From Zygotorulaspora mrakii (Eukaryota > Ascomycota > Saccharomycetes > Saccharomycetales > Saccharomycetaceae): a stretch of 64,000 nucleotides of DNA. Where the stretch lies: the NCBI RefSeq assembly GCF_013402915.1, contig NC_050719.1, positions 1,426,001 through 1,490,000 on the forward strand, written 5' to 3'. Positions 30,215-40,170 of the stretch are shown in pieces. The notes under the pieces were generated by a model, which ran no database searches, was not told the origin of the DNA, and saw nothing but the letters and a program-made list of their open reading frames with translations. How positions within the stretch are numbered: the first letter of the stretch is position 1; each line of letters begins with the position of its first letter. Made by a program: the position numbers and the translations under genes.

Positions 30215-32182
30215 ATGTTTGCTGTTAGGTTTGATCCCAATCAGGTGTTTGAAGCAACTCCTCAGGAGCAAAATGAAACGGGAGCTATTATTCCATTAAA
30301 GAGGGCAAAAAGTGTTGAGGATGATGAGGATGATGACGGTGAAGATAATGGTGACAAAGACGACAATGAAGATATTGAAATGAAAAATGCAAATGACAAA
30401 GATATCAAGCATGAAACTGCTGATAAGCATGAATTTGAGGACGCGAACGCCGACTCTAGTGGTGAGGACGATTCTTCAGATGAAGAAAATAGATCTGACG
30501 ACCAATCTGTGGGTTCTGGTGAAGCTTTCGAACTAAAAGGTAGCTTGGGTACAAATTTGAATAAGAGTCATTCTTCTGTTCTGTCTAGATTTCAGAAGTC
30601 TATGAAGTTGCGTGATACACGCGAGGTAGCGGATGATTCAACGAACAACGATGCAGCCGTAGTAGATGAAGGAACGCATCAAGTGCTAGAACACATTCCT
30701 CAACCACCAATAGTCAGGAGCACCAACTTCTCTGAGTCGAATGATCACAAATCCATTGCATGGCTTCATACCACAAAAGTGTATTACGATAACTCTATGA
30801 GTAAACCATTCGATTCTTATTCAAGTGAATTAGAACCAAATCTTCTCAGTAATATCAAAAGACAATTTGCCGGCGATACATTCCCAATCCAAACCGTACT
30901 GCTGAATAATATTCTGCCTGTGCTAAACTTTTCTTTACAAACCACGAGAAAGAATTTAACAAGAAGAGTGGGTGACATTCTAGTCAATGCTTCCACTGGT
31001 TCTGGTAAAACTTTAGGCTATGCAATTCCTATAGTTCAACTGCTATCGAAAAGGAATGTAAATAAACTTCGAGCTCTTATCATCCTTCCAACTAAATTAC
31101 TAATCAACCAAGTATATGAAACAATAAGAAAGTTATCTCAGGGAACAGGACTTATAATAAGTATGTCGAAGTTAGACTGCTCCTTGAAAGAAGAACATAC
31201 TAAATTTCTGCAGAACGAACCAGATATCTTGGTCACAACTCCTGGTAGATTAGTTGATCATTTGAATATGAGTTCACTCAGTCTAAAAAATTTATCCATT
31301 TTAGTATTAGATGAAGCTGATCATTTACTGAATCAATCGTTTCAAAATTGGTGTCCTGAGCTCATGAATAGAATCAAGATGGACAAAAATGATAATATGC
31401 CAGGCAACGTTATAAAAATGATTTTTAGTGCGACTTTGACAACAAACACGGAAAAGTTACATGGTCTTCAGCTTTACAACCCGAAATTATTTGTCATGGA
31501 TTCTGTGAAGTTATACAATCTACCTTCAACATTGCAAGAGTACAATATAGGCATACCAACAGCAAAAAGTATTTTCAAGCCGTTAATTTTGTTGTATCTA
31601 CTTGATAGACTGAATAATTCCAAGATACTAGTCTTTGTAAAATCAAATGAAGCGTCTTTACGGTTAGCATCCCTGCTAAATATTATGATTGGTGAAAAGC
31701 TAGGAAAACAGCACATAATAACCTCAGTCAACTCAAATAATACAAAGAGCGAGAATAGAAAGTTGGTAAATGATTTTGCTGTTTCTGCATCATACTCATC
31801 AGCAAATAAGGTTCTCATAACCACTGACTTAATGTCAAGAGGTATCGATATTAATGATATCACAGATGTAATTAACTATGACTTGCCCATTGGGTCGCAG
31901 CAATATGTCCATAGATGTGGAAGAACAGCAAGAGCCCGGACAGAGGGTAATGCTTTTAACTTACTAGTCGGGAAGGGTGAGAAAACTTTCTGGTGCCAAA
32001 GTATTGACAACGATATGAGCAGAGATGTAAATGGATGTGTACCAAGAGATTGGGACTCATCAAATCCAGAAGGCGATCAGGAGACACAGGAAGCTCTTCC
32101 GTTATCTAAAATTTCATCGGATGAAGAAAAGCTATACAAAAAGTGCTTAGAAATCTTGAAGCAAAAGGCTAGTAGTAAATGA
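30215..32182 (+). CDS. DBP6: DBP6, DEAD-box RNA helicase of early 60S assembly
   Basis: The 655-residue protein has a very acidic N-terminal tract (about residues 33-100, rich in Asp/Glu) and then a complete DEAD-box core. Core motifs are NASTGSGKT (I), PTKLLINQ (Ia), TTPGRLVDHL (Ib), LDEAD (II), FSATLTTN (III), ILVFVKSNE (IV), TDLMSRGID (V) and YVHRCGRTARA (VI). Yeast Dbp6 (YNR038W, 629 aa) acts in the nucleolus in an early pre-60S complex with Npa1, Npa2, Nop8 and Rsa3. The ATG at 30215 (MFAVRFDPNQ) matches yeast MFASRFDPSQ. The promoter has a PAC-like box. Confidence 0.96.
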   Translation: MFAVRFDPNQVFEATPQEQNETGAIIPLKRAKSVEDDEDDDGEDNGDKDDNEDIEMKNANDKDIKHETADKHEFEDANADSSGEDDSSDEENRSDDQSVGSGEAFELKGSLGTNLNKSHSSVLSRFQKSMKLRDTREVADDSTNNDAAVVDEGTHQVLEHIPQPPIVRSTNFSESNDHKSIAWLHTTKVYYDNSMSKPFDSYSSELEPNLLSNIKRQFAGDTFPIQTVLLNNILPVLNFSLQTTRKNLTRRVGDILVNASTGSGKTLGYAIPIVQLLSKRNVNKLRALIILPTKLLINQVYETIRKLSQGTGLIISMSKLDCSLKEEHTKFLQNEPDILVTTPGRLVDHLNMSSLSLKNLSILVLDEADHLLNQSFQNWCPELMNRIKMDKNDNMPGNVIKMIFSATLTTNTEKLHGLQLYNPKLFVMDSVKLYNLPSTLQEYNIGIPTAKSIFKPLILLYLLDRLNNSKILVFVKSNEASLRLASLLNIMIGEKLGKQHIITSVNSNNTKSENRKLVNDFAVSASYSSANKVLITTDLMSRGIDINDITDVINYDLPIGSQQYVHRCGRTARARTEGNAFNLLVGKGEKTFWCQSIDNDMSRDVNGCVPRDWDSSNPEGDQETQEALPLSKISSDEEKLYKKCLEILKQKASSK

Positions 32183-32515
32183 ACTATGTAAAAATCAACA
32201 GTATTTTATCACTGCAATGTTTATAGACCCAATACAGTCGCCGCTAGAGGATTTCAAACTGAAAAAAAACAACGTGGTCTCAGAACTCAGTAATAGTTAT
32301 TCTAATTAGAGGCAAGAAGCTTAAGAGACTGTTTCATGTGTTCATTATCACTATTCTTTAATGCAGCTTATTACCCCCACATTATTACGCTGATACGAAC
32401 CGCGCTTAGAACGGCAACTAGATGAAATATCAAGATTTACAGAACAGTTGCCGGAGATGTTTATACATAGACAGTCATCACATACTATTGCTATTCTTAG
32501 AAATCGCACCAATTC
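32183..32515. other. DBP6-SRB8 intergenic region
   Basis: This 333-bp AT-rich region between tandem genes holds the DBP6 3' end and the SRB8 promoter. I see no gene or distinctive motif in it. Confidence 0.4.
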
Positions 32516-35500
32516 ATGACGCCAAGCAAGTACTTACTAACTCCTCCAGATGAATTGCATTCGTACGTTGCCCCTAAAGAAAGTCATCTTACACCTGTAT
32601 ACCCAGATTTCGAACCATGGCGTCATAAGAGGGAGGATGATGAGATATTACTGAATTTTGTTGCAAAGGGCTACTATGCACCATCTAAGGTAAATTTTGA
32701 AAGCATATCAGCAAGATCCTCTCTGCAAGAATCACTTCCAAAACTGTCTGATCAGCTGGGAGATCAATTTTCGAAGATACTCCATATAAGAGAGCAAGAG
32801 ATCAATCGAATTTCGGCCAAGGACAACTCTAATAAATTGCCTTTATTTAGCGATTTGAGCGGTCCAGGATTTTTGCTGCCAAGTAGAGTAACATTAACGG
32901 ATCACAGAAGAGAATTATGGCTGCAAGAGCTTAGTTCCCCATATGCGTCATTAGCTAAATTATCGAAGCACATTCCTCATGGGCTAAAGAGGAGGCAGGT
33001 GCTCGAAAAGTGCTATATGAGGCAAATACCTTTGAAAAGGGCTATGTGGCTTATAAAATGTTGCTATTCAATGGAGTGGAAAAATAGAATGACAAAAGCT
33101 CGTCAAAGTTCAGATAGCAGCAATGATATAAATGCTCAGCTTACGAAGGAATGGACAGATAACTTCGTTTTTATATTGGAAAAACTAATATTTGACATGA
33201 ATCAAAATGATAATGATCCTGTACAATTGAAGCGGTGGCGCACTGAAGTGGGCTATTTTTTAAAGCTCTTGGGTAATTGCTACTCACTGAGACTAATAGA
33301 CAAAATGGTTTTTCATCATTGGCTAATCGAGTTTGGAGCAAAAGTAGAAAACTTTGAGTTTCTTCCTTTAACGTTACATATTATCACAGTATTTTGGGAT
33401 GATATTTCTCAACCAACAGAAAAAGCACAAGTATCACAGTCTTTATTTTTAATGCCAAAGATGGCAGAAATGCTTTTATACAAGTATTACATGGTGTCCC
33501 ATAGCAAGTCAATGATAAATGATGAAAAATATATTATAAATGACATAAAAAAGAACGCAAAGATCAAAGAATCAATTTTATCCATCTTGCGAATATTAAT
33601 CGGCAGAATTTTTCAAAATAAGTCTCTTGAAGCTTTCATTTTTCCAAACTCCAGCTGGGATTTATACAAGCCTATCTTATATGAAATTGCAAACTCATTT
33701 AGTAGCAATCCAGAAAATGCAAGCGAAATAAGGAAAAAACTAGAGTTGATCAGCTACAGGAATGAATCCATCATGTTCAATGGGACACTGGATTCGGAAG
33801 ACACAGAGACGGAATCAAGAAATGAGCAGGGTCTTGATAAATCTGACAACGATATTGTATTACTTAAAACAGTTGATACTGACTTTACAAAAAAGTTGAA
33901 TGATAACCCAGTTGAATTTGATTGGCCAGCCTATGTCGATAGAAATATGCTACACACTTCACATATTCGGCAACTATTTCTATGGGCTATACACCCTTAT
34001 CAAAAGTCACGTTACGAGGCCAATGAGTTGGTAGTTAAAATTCTACTTTTAAAGGTGAACTCCGTGGAACGTTTTCAAGAATTTGTAATCGAAGATATAA
34101 TCTGGTCAATGGTTTTCCAACTGGCTAAAATATCTGAAATGGACAGAAATTTGTTGATGTGCGATAGATCCTTATATCGCCTGCTTAATATACTAATAAC
34201 TTATGGAATTTTGAAAGTCCCCACATATATTAGGAAACTTATCAGTTCTGGTGTACTGTATGTGCCGGAATCCAATGATAAGTTTGTCCATTGTGATATT
34301 CTCATCAATTTAAAAGTTTCTCCTCTAATGAAAAGTCAGTACAATATGGTATTAAAGAATGTAATGGAGTATAATGCGAGCTACTACGAAAAACATAATT
34401 ACGATCAACTGCTCTTGCAGGCTGAAGAACTTAAACAGAAGATAATGAATGAGGAAAATTTGAATAATCTTTCATATTCTCTTAGTGTTAAGATTGTCGC
34501 AGCCGATTGGTATCTCACTGAAATATGCTCAGGAAATCTTTTGCTTGTTGATAGGACCACCATTGTCAAGTTTTTTCAAATTTTTTGCATTCATCTTGAT
34601 GCATTCCACCATTTCTACAAGTGGATAGAGTTCATTGTGTATCATCAGCTCCTCAGCGACATTGGAGCGCTCGAAGCCCTTATTGACATATTGTTATGTT
34701 ATGGAAAGCTATTTTCACAGTACATCAATGATCACATCCTCTTTACTAAAACCTTTATTTATATTTATATGAAGGCACTCAAGGAGAAGGATTTTGGTTC
34801 CTATGCAGTAACATCATTCATGGTTTTTTGGAAATTCTTCATGAAGAGCTTCGCGTATGCCTTAAAAATTGATGGAGAGCTGAAATCGGAATTATCGAAG
34901 GTTTATGATGAAGAAAAAAGCAAGCTAGAAAGAATTACGAAAAATAAGAGCGAACTTCTGTTAGTATATAATGCAATCAATGGGGATGAATCCAAACTTT
35001 CAATGGGAAGTTTTCCGGAAACCTTCCAGACGTCATTGCGTGGTTTTCTCAATGGAAAGAATAATGAAAAGGAGAAGAAACGATTTAGGAACAATCTTTT
35101 ACTTCTCATGACGACCAAGAGAGAATATAACAAGTTTATGTCAATATACCTTAAGAGAAAAGATTTCACTTTTTCTGATCTTTTACTTCTTATATCCTAC
35201 AAGCTGCTGACACTAGATCAAATCCAAAGTATTTTAAGCGTTACCTTTGTATTGAAGCTGCTTGCGATCAAGAATGTTGATAATGGGTTATATTTTGAGT
35301 ACCATAAGGATCAATATATCAGGAGTAACTTCGAGACTATTCTGGCCACATGTCTTCTTGATTTAACGCAAAATTATACTCTGTTCCTCGAAATTCTGAT
35401 TAAATATGGTATGCACTCGAAACTATCTGCTGTTACGAATAAAATAGTGATAGAACTTCTAAAAAAAGATAGGTCTACAAGTACACATGTGATTTATGAT

Positions 35501-36538
35501 ATCTTGAACTTTGGAGTTCCAAGGCTGCATGAAAGTGATGATGCAACAGAAGAAGAGATGAAGCCATCTGAGCTGTACTCTCTGATGAATTTCAACAATC
35601 TTTGGATGCTGCAAGCATATACAGCATATTATGTTGAGGATATCATGAAAGAAGATTTAGCAAACCAAGCTTTACATGATTATCTGTTTGAAGTAATAGA
35701 GGTGACAAATGTAGGTTGCCTTCGCGCCCATATATTCGATAAAATCAGCAACATTCCAACAATACAAACTATTGCTCAAATTTATGAGGGTGATTTTTTC
35801 AATGATTATCTGGCGGAGGATGGAAATCAAAAAGGTGCCGTATCCATGATTGTAGATATCATAACCAGTCTTTCAAAAAGGGTAAACGGTGATTTGACCA
35901 TGTCAAACAGCCTCTTTCAATCACTGAAGAATAATTTATCTCGTTTCGCCAACATGGATGAAAAATCATTGGAAAAGTCTCAATCGATTCTGAATAACTA
36001 TTTGAAAATGTTCGCCATACATCAAAATTTCATATTCAAATGTATTGCCTCATCCATACAGGAAGATGATACAAAAAGCACGATCAAGATAATCGATGAA
36101 ATATATTTGCTTTTCGAAAAAATTACATTTGATTTGAAATTGAAATTAATCTTGTATGAAATTTTGTCATCATTAAAATCACACTGTATATATATATCCA
36201 CAACAAGACAAGAGGGCAATGGTCCAAGATTCGAATGTCCAAAGAGATTACTAGAACTGCCGCCATTTCAAATATCCTCTTTTATCAAAAGAGCTGGCGA
36301 TTTTGAACCGATAGAAGAGGCCGATATTGGGATTGAAACACTTCCAGTTGATTCAGGAAAGACTGCGAATAGATGGTTTTTGTTTAACAAAAAAGAAGGA
36401 CAATACTGGAATAAATTGAATATTGAGCCGTATTACGAAATAAACAATTTTCAGTCTGAAAACGCAAGCTGTTTCAACAATTCATGTTTAAATTTGAGTT
36501 TATTCAATGCAGGTTTTGAGAAGAAGAATCCCAAATAA
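32516..36538 (+). CDS. SRB8: SRB8 (MED12), Mediator kinase-module subunit
   Basis: The 1340-residue protein is slightly shorter than S. cerevisiae Srb8 (YCR081W, 1427 aa). The N-terminus shows YLLTPPDELHSYV, then YPDFEPW and NFVAKGYYAPSKVNFESISARSS, the Med12 segment that activates the Cdk8 kinase. The helical body has long blocks shared with yeast: ITLTDHR-like VTLTDHRRELWLQELS, then IPHGLKRRQVLEKCY, and LRLINK-like SLRLIDKMVFHHWL. The C-terminus ends SLFNAGFEKKNPK, like yeast. The Cdk8 module (Srb8-11) represses or modulates RNA polymerase II transcription. It is one of the longest genes here and has no frame breaks. Confidence 0.96.
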   Translation: MTPSKYLLTPPDELHSYVAPKESHLTPVYPDFEPWRHKREDDEILLNFVAKGYYAPSKVNFESISARSSLQESLPKLSDQLGDQFSKILHIREQEINRISAKDNSNKLPLFSDLSGPGFLLPSRVTLTDHRRELWLQELSSPYASLAKLSKHIPHGLKRRQVLEKCYMRQIPLKRAMWLIKCCYSMEWKNRMTKARQSSDSSNDINAQLTKEWTDNFVFILEKLIFDMNQNDNDPVQLKRWRTEVGYFLKLLGNCYSLRLIDKMVFHHWLIEFGAKVENFEFLPLTLHIITVFWDDISQPTEKAQVSQSLFLMPKMAEMLLYKYYMVSHSKSMINDEKYIINDIKKNAKIKESILSILRILIGRIFQNKSLEAFIFPNSSWDLYKPILYEIANSFSSNPENASEIRKKLELISYRNESIMFNGTLDSEDTETESRNEQGLDKSDNDIVLLKTVDTDFTKKLNDNPVEFDWPAYVDRNMLHTSHIRQLFLWAIHPYQKSRYEANELVVKILLLKVNSVERFQEFVIEDIIWSMVFQLAKISEMDRNLLMCDRSLYRLLNILITYGILKVPTYIRKLISSGVLYVPESNDKFVHCDILINLKVSPLMKSQYNMVLKNVMEYNASYYEKHNYDQLLLQAEELKQKIMNEENLNNLSYSLSVKIVAADWYLTEICSGNLLLVDRTTIVKFFQIFCIHLDAFHHFYKWIEFIVYHQLLSDIGALEALIDILLCYGKLFSQYINDHILFTKTFIYIYMKALKEKDFGSYAVTSFMVFWKFFMKSFAYALKIDGELKSELSKVYDEEKSKLERITKNKSELLLVYNAINGDESKLSMGSFPETFQTSLRGFLNGKNNEKEKKRFRNNLLLLMTTKREYNKFMSIYLKRKDFTFSDLLLLISYKLLTLDQIQSILSVTFVLKLLAIKNVDNGLYFEYHKDQYIRSNFETILATCLLDLTQNYTLFLEILIKYGMHSKLSAVTNKIVIELLKKDRSTSTHVIYDILNFGVPRLHESDDATEEEMKPSELYSLMNFNNLWMLQAYTAYYVEDIMKEDLANQALHDYLFEVIEVTNVGCLRAHIFDKISNIPTIQTIAQIYEGDFFNDYLAEDGNQKGAVSMIVDIITSLSKRVNGDLTMSNSLFQSLKNNLSRFANMDEKSLEKSQSILNNYLKMFAIHQNFIFKCIASSIQEDDTKSTIKIIDEIYLLFEKITFDLKLKLILYEILSSLKSHCIYISTTRQEGNGPRFECPKRLLELPPFQISSFIKRAGDFEPIEEADIGIETLPVDSGKTANRWFLFNKKEGQYWNKLNIEPYYEINNFQSENASCFNNSCLNLSLFNAGFEKKNPK

Positions 36539-36603
36539 CATGGTATCTATAAAACAGTTCTATAACCTAATTATGAATAGTTTCAGTTTGATATTCGGGT
36601 GAT

Positions 36604-38421
36604 TCATATCCTATCGATCTCTATGGTTGTCTCACAGGATGGTAAAAATTTTTTTATGCAAGTATCCATGGCTAGCCTTACCTTTAACTCATCGTCATTG
36701 GAGCCACCTTCTAAAGTGAGTTTTACTAGAGCAATATATGACGTAAAATTTATTTTTGCAATCGAAATATCTTCGTACTTCAAATTGCATCTTGATACAA
36801 ATTCACTTAGTTTTTCAACTTCTTCTTTAATTTTGGATTTTAAAATTGTAGAATTGTAACTTTGATTAATTGCACTCTTTCTAAAGCTTGAAAACCCTGA
36901 TAATAATGAATGCGAGCGTTGAGGACTCTGATGCGTTGGTGATGAAAGTGGTAATGTGCTCAATGCTCTCTTTCTGGACTTCTTCACCTTTAAATCAGTT
37001 TGACTCTCTTCATTCGAATAAGGATCGTGAACCAAACTTGACGCTGGTAACGCAGTTGTTGAAAACCCCATTAATAAAATAGTCGAGGTCCATTCGGCAA
37101 TCTTAAAACCATGTATTAGGATGAAAATTGCAATTACAACAGTGGCCAAGTGATCAGACAATACGGGCATAAAATTGAATAAATATGGATACAAGAACAA
37201 ATATGCTGTGAAGACTATTGTTATTACTGGATTTTTTGTTTTCAATTTTGAGTTCGTATTAGCATAGAAGATTTTGTAGAGCGATAAAGCAGAAAACAGT
37301 AAATTTATAGCCAGAACGGAATACCATATATTCGAATCACCATCTGAAAGTTTAAATGTATTATTTGAATGATGAGAATGTGGAATTCTTGATGCAAGTT
37401 CGTCATGATCCTCATTTTCAATTTCCATTTCATTGGCATTTTCAATGAAAAAAACGATGCATTCTTCCACTATATGGAAGACTAAATCCAAACCAACAAA
37501 ACAAAGAGAAACGGCTAAACCAAAACTTAGCAATACGTCAATCCTATTTAGACCAAATGGAAAAGTGATAGTACCGGTAGACCAAACTTGAAATTGTGAT
37601 AGATTTTCAACAAGTATAATTATTAATGATCCAATAATATCATATATGATAAAATGAGATAGTGTTAGATAATTGTTCCAATTTTTAGAGTGACCCAATT
37701 GGAAAACAATTATGCAAATTATGCATTGTGCAAAAGTGATAAATAATTGAAAATAAGCCTTCGGCCATGGTAGATTGTTGATCATGTCATTGAAATTCGG
37801 AATAGGTAGAGATTTAGCAATATTCAGTGGAATTTTAACCTCAGGCTCCTGGAAAAAGTTCATGGAAACGGAAGAGTGCTTATATCTATGTCCCTTACGA
37901 AAAGAGGTTCTAGATGGATATGTATTATTTCCTTGCGCATTCATGGATGAAAAATTGAACGGAGCCTCCAGCTGAGACGATCTTCTTGACCGTGCATCCG
38001 GAGATGACGACCTGACGGGGGATCTACTAGATTTGGGTGGTGCCAATTGAGGTTCCGGTACATATTTCATGGAGTTTCTTTTCGACTCACCTGTGCTGCC
38101 TTTTGCGACCGCCTGATCGCCAAATGTAAAGCTTGTATTGTATATCAAACTGGAGCTTGAATTGTTAGCACCCCCATCCTTTGAAAGGTAGAATTGATGT
38201 GCGGAGGAATTTGGTCGTGACAGTGAATTGCTGGTAAAAGGGGCTTGCCTTGAGGAGTTTGAGAAAGGGCTTTCAGCATGAATTTTCAACGGAGTCTGAA
38301 AGCCGTCTTGCGCAACTCTAGGAGAGTCCTCCTCTTGGATTGAGTTCATGACCGGAGTTGACCCAACTGGAGAGAAAGGCGGTACCTGTTGCTCCGTTTC
38401 CCTCGCTGTAGAATCCTTCAT
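36604..38421 (-). CDS. ZRG17: ZRG17, CDF-family zinc transporter of the ER
   Basis: The 605-residue protein has a long Ser/Pro-rich cytosolic N-terminus (about 1-210), then about six membrane helices with a His/acidic loop (DEL.SRIPHSHHSNN), and a C-terminal cytosolic domain with an SRCNLKYEDISIAKINF block. Yeast Zrg17 (YNR039C, also 605 aa) pairs with Msc2 to import zinc into the ER lumen and early secretory pathway. An exact zinc-responsive element lies 79 bp upstream, so Zap1 control is probable. The ATG at 38421 is well supported. It is convergent with SRB8, 65 bp away. Confidence 0.93.
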   Translation of the reverse strand: MKDSTARETEQQVPPFSPVGSTPVMNSIQEEDSPRVAQDGFQTPLKIHAESPFSNSSRQAPFTSNSLSRPNSSAHQFYLSKDGGANNSSSSLIYNTSFTFGDQAVAKGSTGESKRNSMKYVPEPQLAPPKSSRSPVRSSSPDARSRRSSQLEAPFNFSSMNAQGNNTYPSRTSFRKGHRYKHSSVSMNFFQEPEVKIPLNIAKSLPIPNFNDMINNLPWPKAYFQLFITFAQCIICIIVFQLGHSKNWNNYLTLSHFIIYDIIGSLIIILVENLSQFQVWSTGTITFPFGLNRIDVLLSFGLAVSLCFVGLDLVFHIVEECIVFFIENANEMEIENEDHDELASRIPHSHHSNNTFKLSDGDSNIWYSVLAINLLFSALSLYKIFYANTNSKLKTKNPVITIVFTAYLFLYPYLFNFMPVLSDHLATVVIAIFILIHGFKIAEWTSTILLMGFSTTALPASSLVHDPYSNEESQTDLKVKKSRKRALSTLPLSSPTHQSPQRSHSLLSGFSSFRKSAINQSYNSTILKSKIKEEVEKLSEFVSRCNLKYEDISIAKINFTSYIALVKLTLEGGSNDDELKVRLAMDTCIKKFLPSCETTIEIDRI

Positions 38422-38499
38422 AGCTCTTAATTTGGAATGTTTGCCATATAATGGGAAGGAAACAGTGTCTCTGCAGTTGCTAGCCAGATACTTCTACTG

Positions 38500-38510
38500 A
38501 CCTTGAAGGT
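38500..38510. promoter_or_regulatory. Zinc-responsive element (Zap1 site) upstream of ZRG17
   Basis: ACCTTGAAGGT matches the 11-bp ZRE consensus ACCTTNAAGGT at every position and is palindromic apart from the centre. It is 79 bp upstream of the ZRG17 ATG. ZRG17 is a known Zap1 target in S. cerevisiae, so the site and its gene agree. Confidence 0.9.
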
Positions 38511-39241
38511 GCAAAATGACTTCCAAATTCAATTCGCGAATGCGAACCAAAACAAATATAAAGAAAGCAAAACGGTAGTCAGCCCTGCTCAAAAGTTCAC
38601 CAAAAGCTGATAGAGGCATAAAAACGTCACGTTCTAGTCATGTGACATGCACTCGTTGGAGACTGTATCATTTACCGCTTGATTTTACAGAAGTATGGGC
38701 CAAGGCGTTTGGCATTTCTAACCTACACTCTCGTCTAGTTATTTCAACATTCTGGTGCTTCTTTTGGCGTTCGAACGCTATTTATCGTAATGTTTTGCAA
38801 CATCATCGTTCAAGAAGGGCTAACAACGGCGGCAAATCAAAAAAAGTGCAGGATCCTTCGAAAAAAAGAGGTCACTGCACAAGTGATGTTTTTAAAATGT
38901 AAAGTGCTAATCCATGGCTCTGAGAACCTATTAGAGCAGCGTTTTCTCCTATGTCTTCTTGTTAACAAGTTGTAAAAGCGTCGTTTGAAACGGATGTTGT
39001 TCTTCTCGGTGGCAAAATAATGAAAAAGCTCAGGGATCTTTAAAGATGGTAAAAAGGAAATGACTTGGCTAGAGTAAAAGGGCAAGACGGCACAACAAAA
39101 TATCTCATCACAGCCCTTACCGAAGGTGCTTTCATTTTTCTTCAAGATAGTGCTTAGAGAGCTGAGGTTGTTCATGTTGCTTGCGTTTGAATAGGAACAC
39201 ACTTTGTAGATTAGGCGAGAAGTTTGCGGAACGAGTTCGAG

Positions 39242-39287
39242 TGCAGGTGCAAGTGCTAGTGCAGGTGCTACTACAGGTGCAAGTGTG
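39242..39287. repeat. Degenerate hexanucleotide repeat (GGTGCA-like)
   Basis: The stretch consists of about seven degenerate copies of a six-base unit of the type GCAGGT, GCAAGT or GCTAGT. It ends a few bases before the AHC2 start codon and so would be transcribed as part of its leader. Confidence 0.75.
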
Positions 39288-39293
39288 TACGTT

Positions 39294-39671
39294 ATGTTGA
39301 CTCCCGACAGTGTTCGTGAATCTGTTGAGGAGTTTCAAAAGCGGAGCCTTTGTGAGGACGTAGACTATTCAATGCTGTCGCATCAGAAGGATTTTTTGGA
39401 TAATAAGTTGTTGCAAAAAAAATACTTTAATAAGCAGCTCCTGTTGCTCTATTCGCAGCTGGAACGAACTAGAAATTATCAGGAATTTGTTGATGTTTTG
39501 ATGAATAACAGATCGCTTTTGCGAGAAATTTTTACACTGGAAGGGCAAAGTTTTACAAGTTCGCTGGTGGAACCTGAGTTAGATCTATCTTTTAAATTTG
39601 GAATAGACGTTCAGGAGTATATTAATGATGATGATGAGTTGTTAGCTTTATATGGCGACGATTTACTGTAG
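39294..39671 (+). CDS. AHC2: AHC2, subunit of the ADA histone acetyltransferase complex
   Basis: The 125-residue protein starts MLTPDSVRESVEEF. A helical middle (KKYFNKQLLLLYSQLERTR, then YQEFVDVLMNNRSLLREIF) and the acidic C-terminus YINDDDELLALYGDDLL resemble S. cerevisiae Ahc2 (YCR082W, 128 aa), which helps anchor Gcn5-Ada2-Ada3 in the ADA complex in the nucleus. Position directly before TRX3 matches YCR082W-YCR083W. The ATG at 39294 is the first in frame; three upstream codons lack an ATG. Confidence 0.88.
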   Translation: MLTPDSVRESVEEFQKRSLCEDVDYSMLSHQKDFLDNKLLQKKYFNKQLLLLYSQLERTRNYQEFVDVLMNNRSLLREIFTLEGQSFTSSLVEPELDLSFKFGIDVQEYINDDDELLALYGDDLL

Positions 39672-39780
39672 ATAGTACATATATAAATGTAATTTAATGG
39701 CGACGAAGCGAGTTTCTCAAAACTTCCCTTAACAGATGAACTGGACCTCCAGCATAGAAAAGAGATAATAAGCGGTAAGA

Positions 39781-40170
39781 ATGTTCGCAAGGGTCAGTTT
39801 TAGAAACTTACAAAAGGTTTCAGGCCTTAAATTGAGAAGTCAAAGTTCATATTCGAAGATTACGAAAATCGCCAATTTGAAAGATTTCGAAAGCTTGATT
39901 AAGAATCCTTCTTTGTCAGTAATCGACTTTTATGCAACATGGTGCGGACCCTGCAAAGCTATGGCACCACATTTGTCCAAGTTGGTCGAAGAGTATCCAA
40001 AGGTTGATTTTTATAAAGTTGACGTTGATGAGAGTTCCGATATTGCTAAAAACTGCGAGGTAACAGCAATGCCAACTTTTGTGTTTGCTAAAGGAGGTAA
40101 GTTGCTGGGCAAATTGGTTGGTGCTAATCCGAGTGGCCTCGAAAAGGGTATAAAAGACCTAAGCGGTTAG
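39781..40170 (+). CDS. TRX3: TRX3, mitochondrial thioredoxin
   Basis: The 129-residue thioredoxin has an Arg/Ser-rich presequence (about 1-25) lacking acidic residues, which directs it to mitochondria. The active site is ATWCGPCKA (Cys55, Cys58), followed by the cis-proline in VTAMPTFVF and a Gly-rich end. It keeps matrix thiols reduced using thioredoxin reductase Trr2. S. cerevisiae Trx3 (YCR083W) has 127 residues. It is tandem with AHC2 109 bp upstream. Confidence 0.96.
   Translation: MFARVSFRNLQKVSGLKLRSQSSYSKITKIANLKDFESLIKNPSLSVIDFYATWCGPCKAMAPHLSKLVEEYPKVDFYKVDVDESSDIAKNCEVTAMPTFVFAKGGKLLGKLVGANPSGLEKGIKDLSG

Larger units (their letters stand above)
38422..39293. promoter_or_regulatory. 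Divergent intergenic region ZRG17/AHC2
   Basis: This 872-bp region holds a zinc-responsive element at 38500-38510, a TCATGTGA near 38637, an exact Rpn4/PACE-type GGTGGCAAA at 39008-39016 and a hexamer repeat just before AHC2. A 121-codon minus-strand frame (38837-39202) has no ATG at its 5' end and no recognisable similarity, so I do not call it a gene. Confidence 0.55.

Noticed and set aside
38837..39202. 121-codon minus-strand frame between ZRG17 and AHC2
   Set aside because: No ATG at its 5' end (first ATG nine codons in), no family similarity, low-complexity Arg/Phe tail. It stays possible but unsupported.
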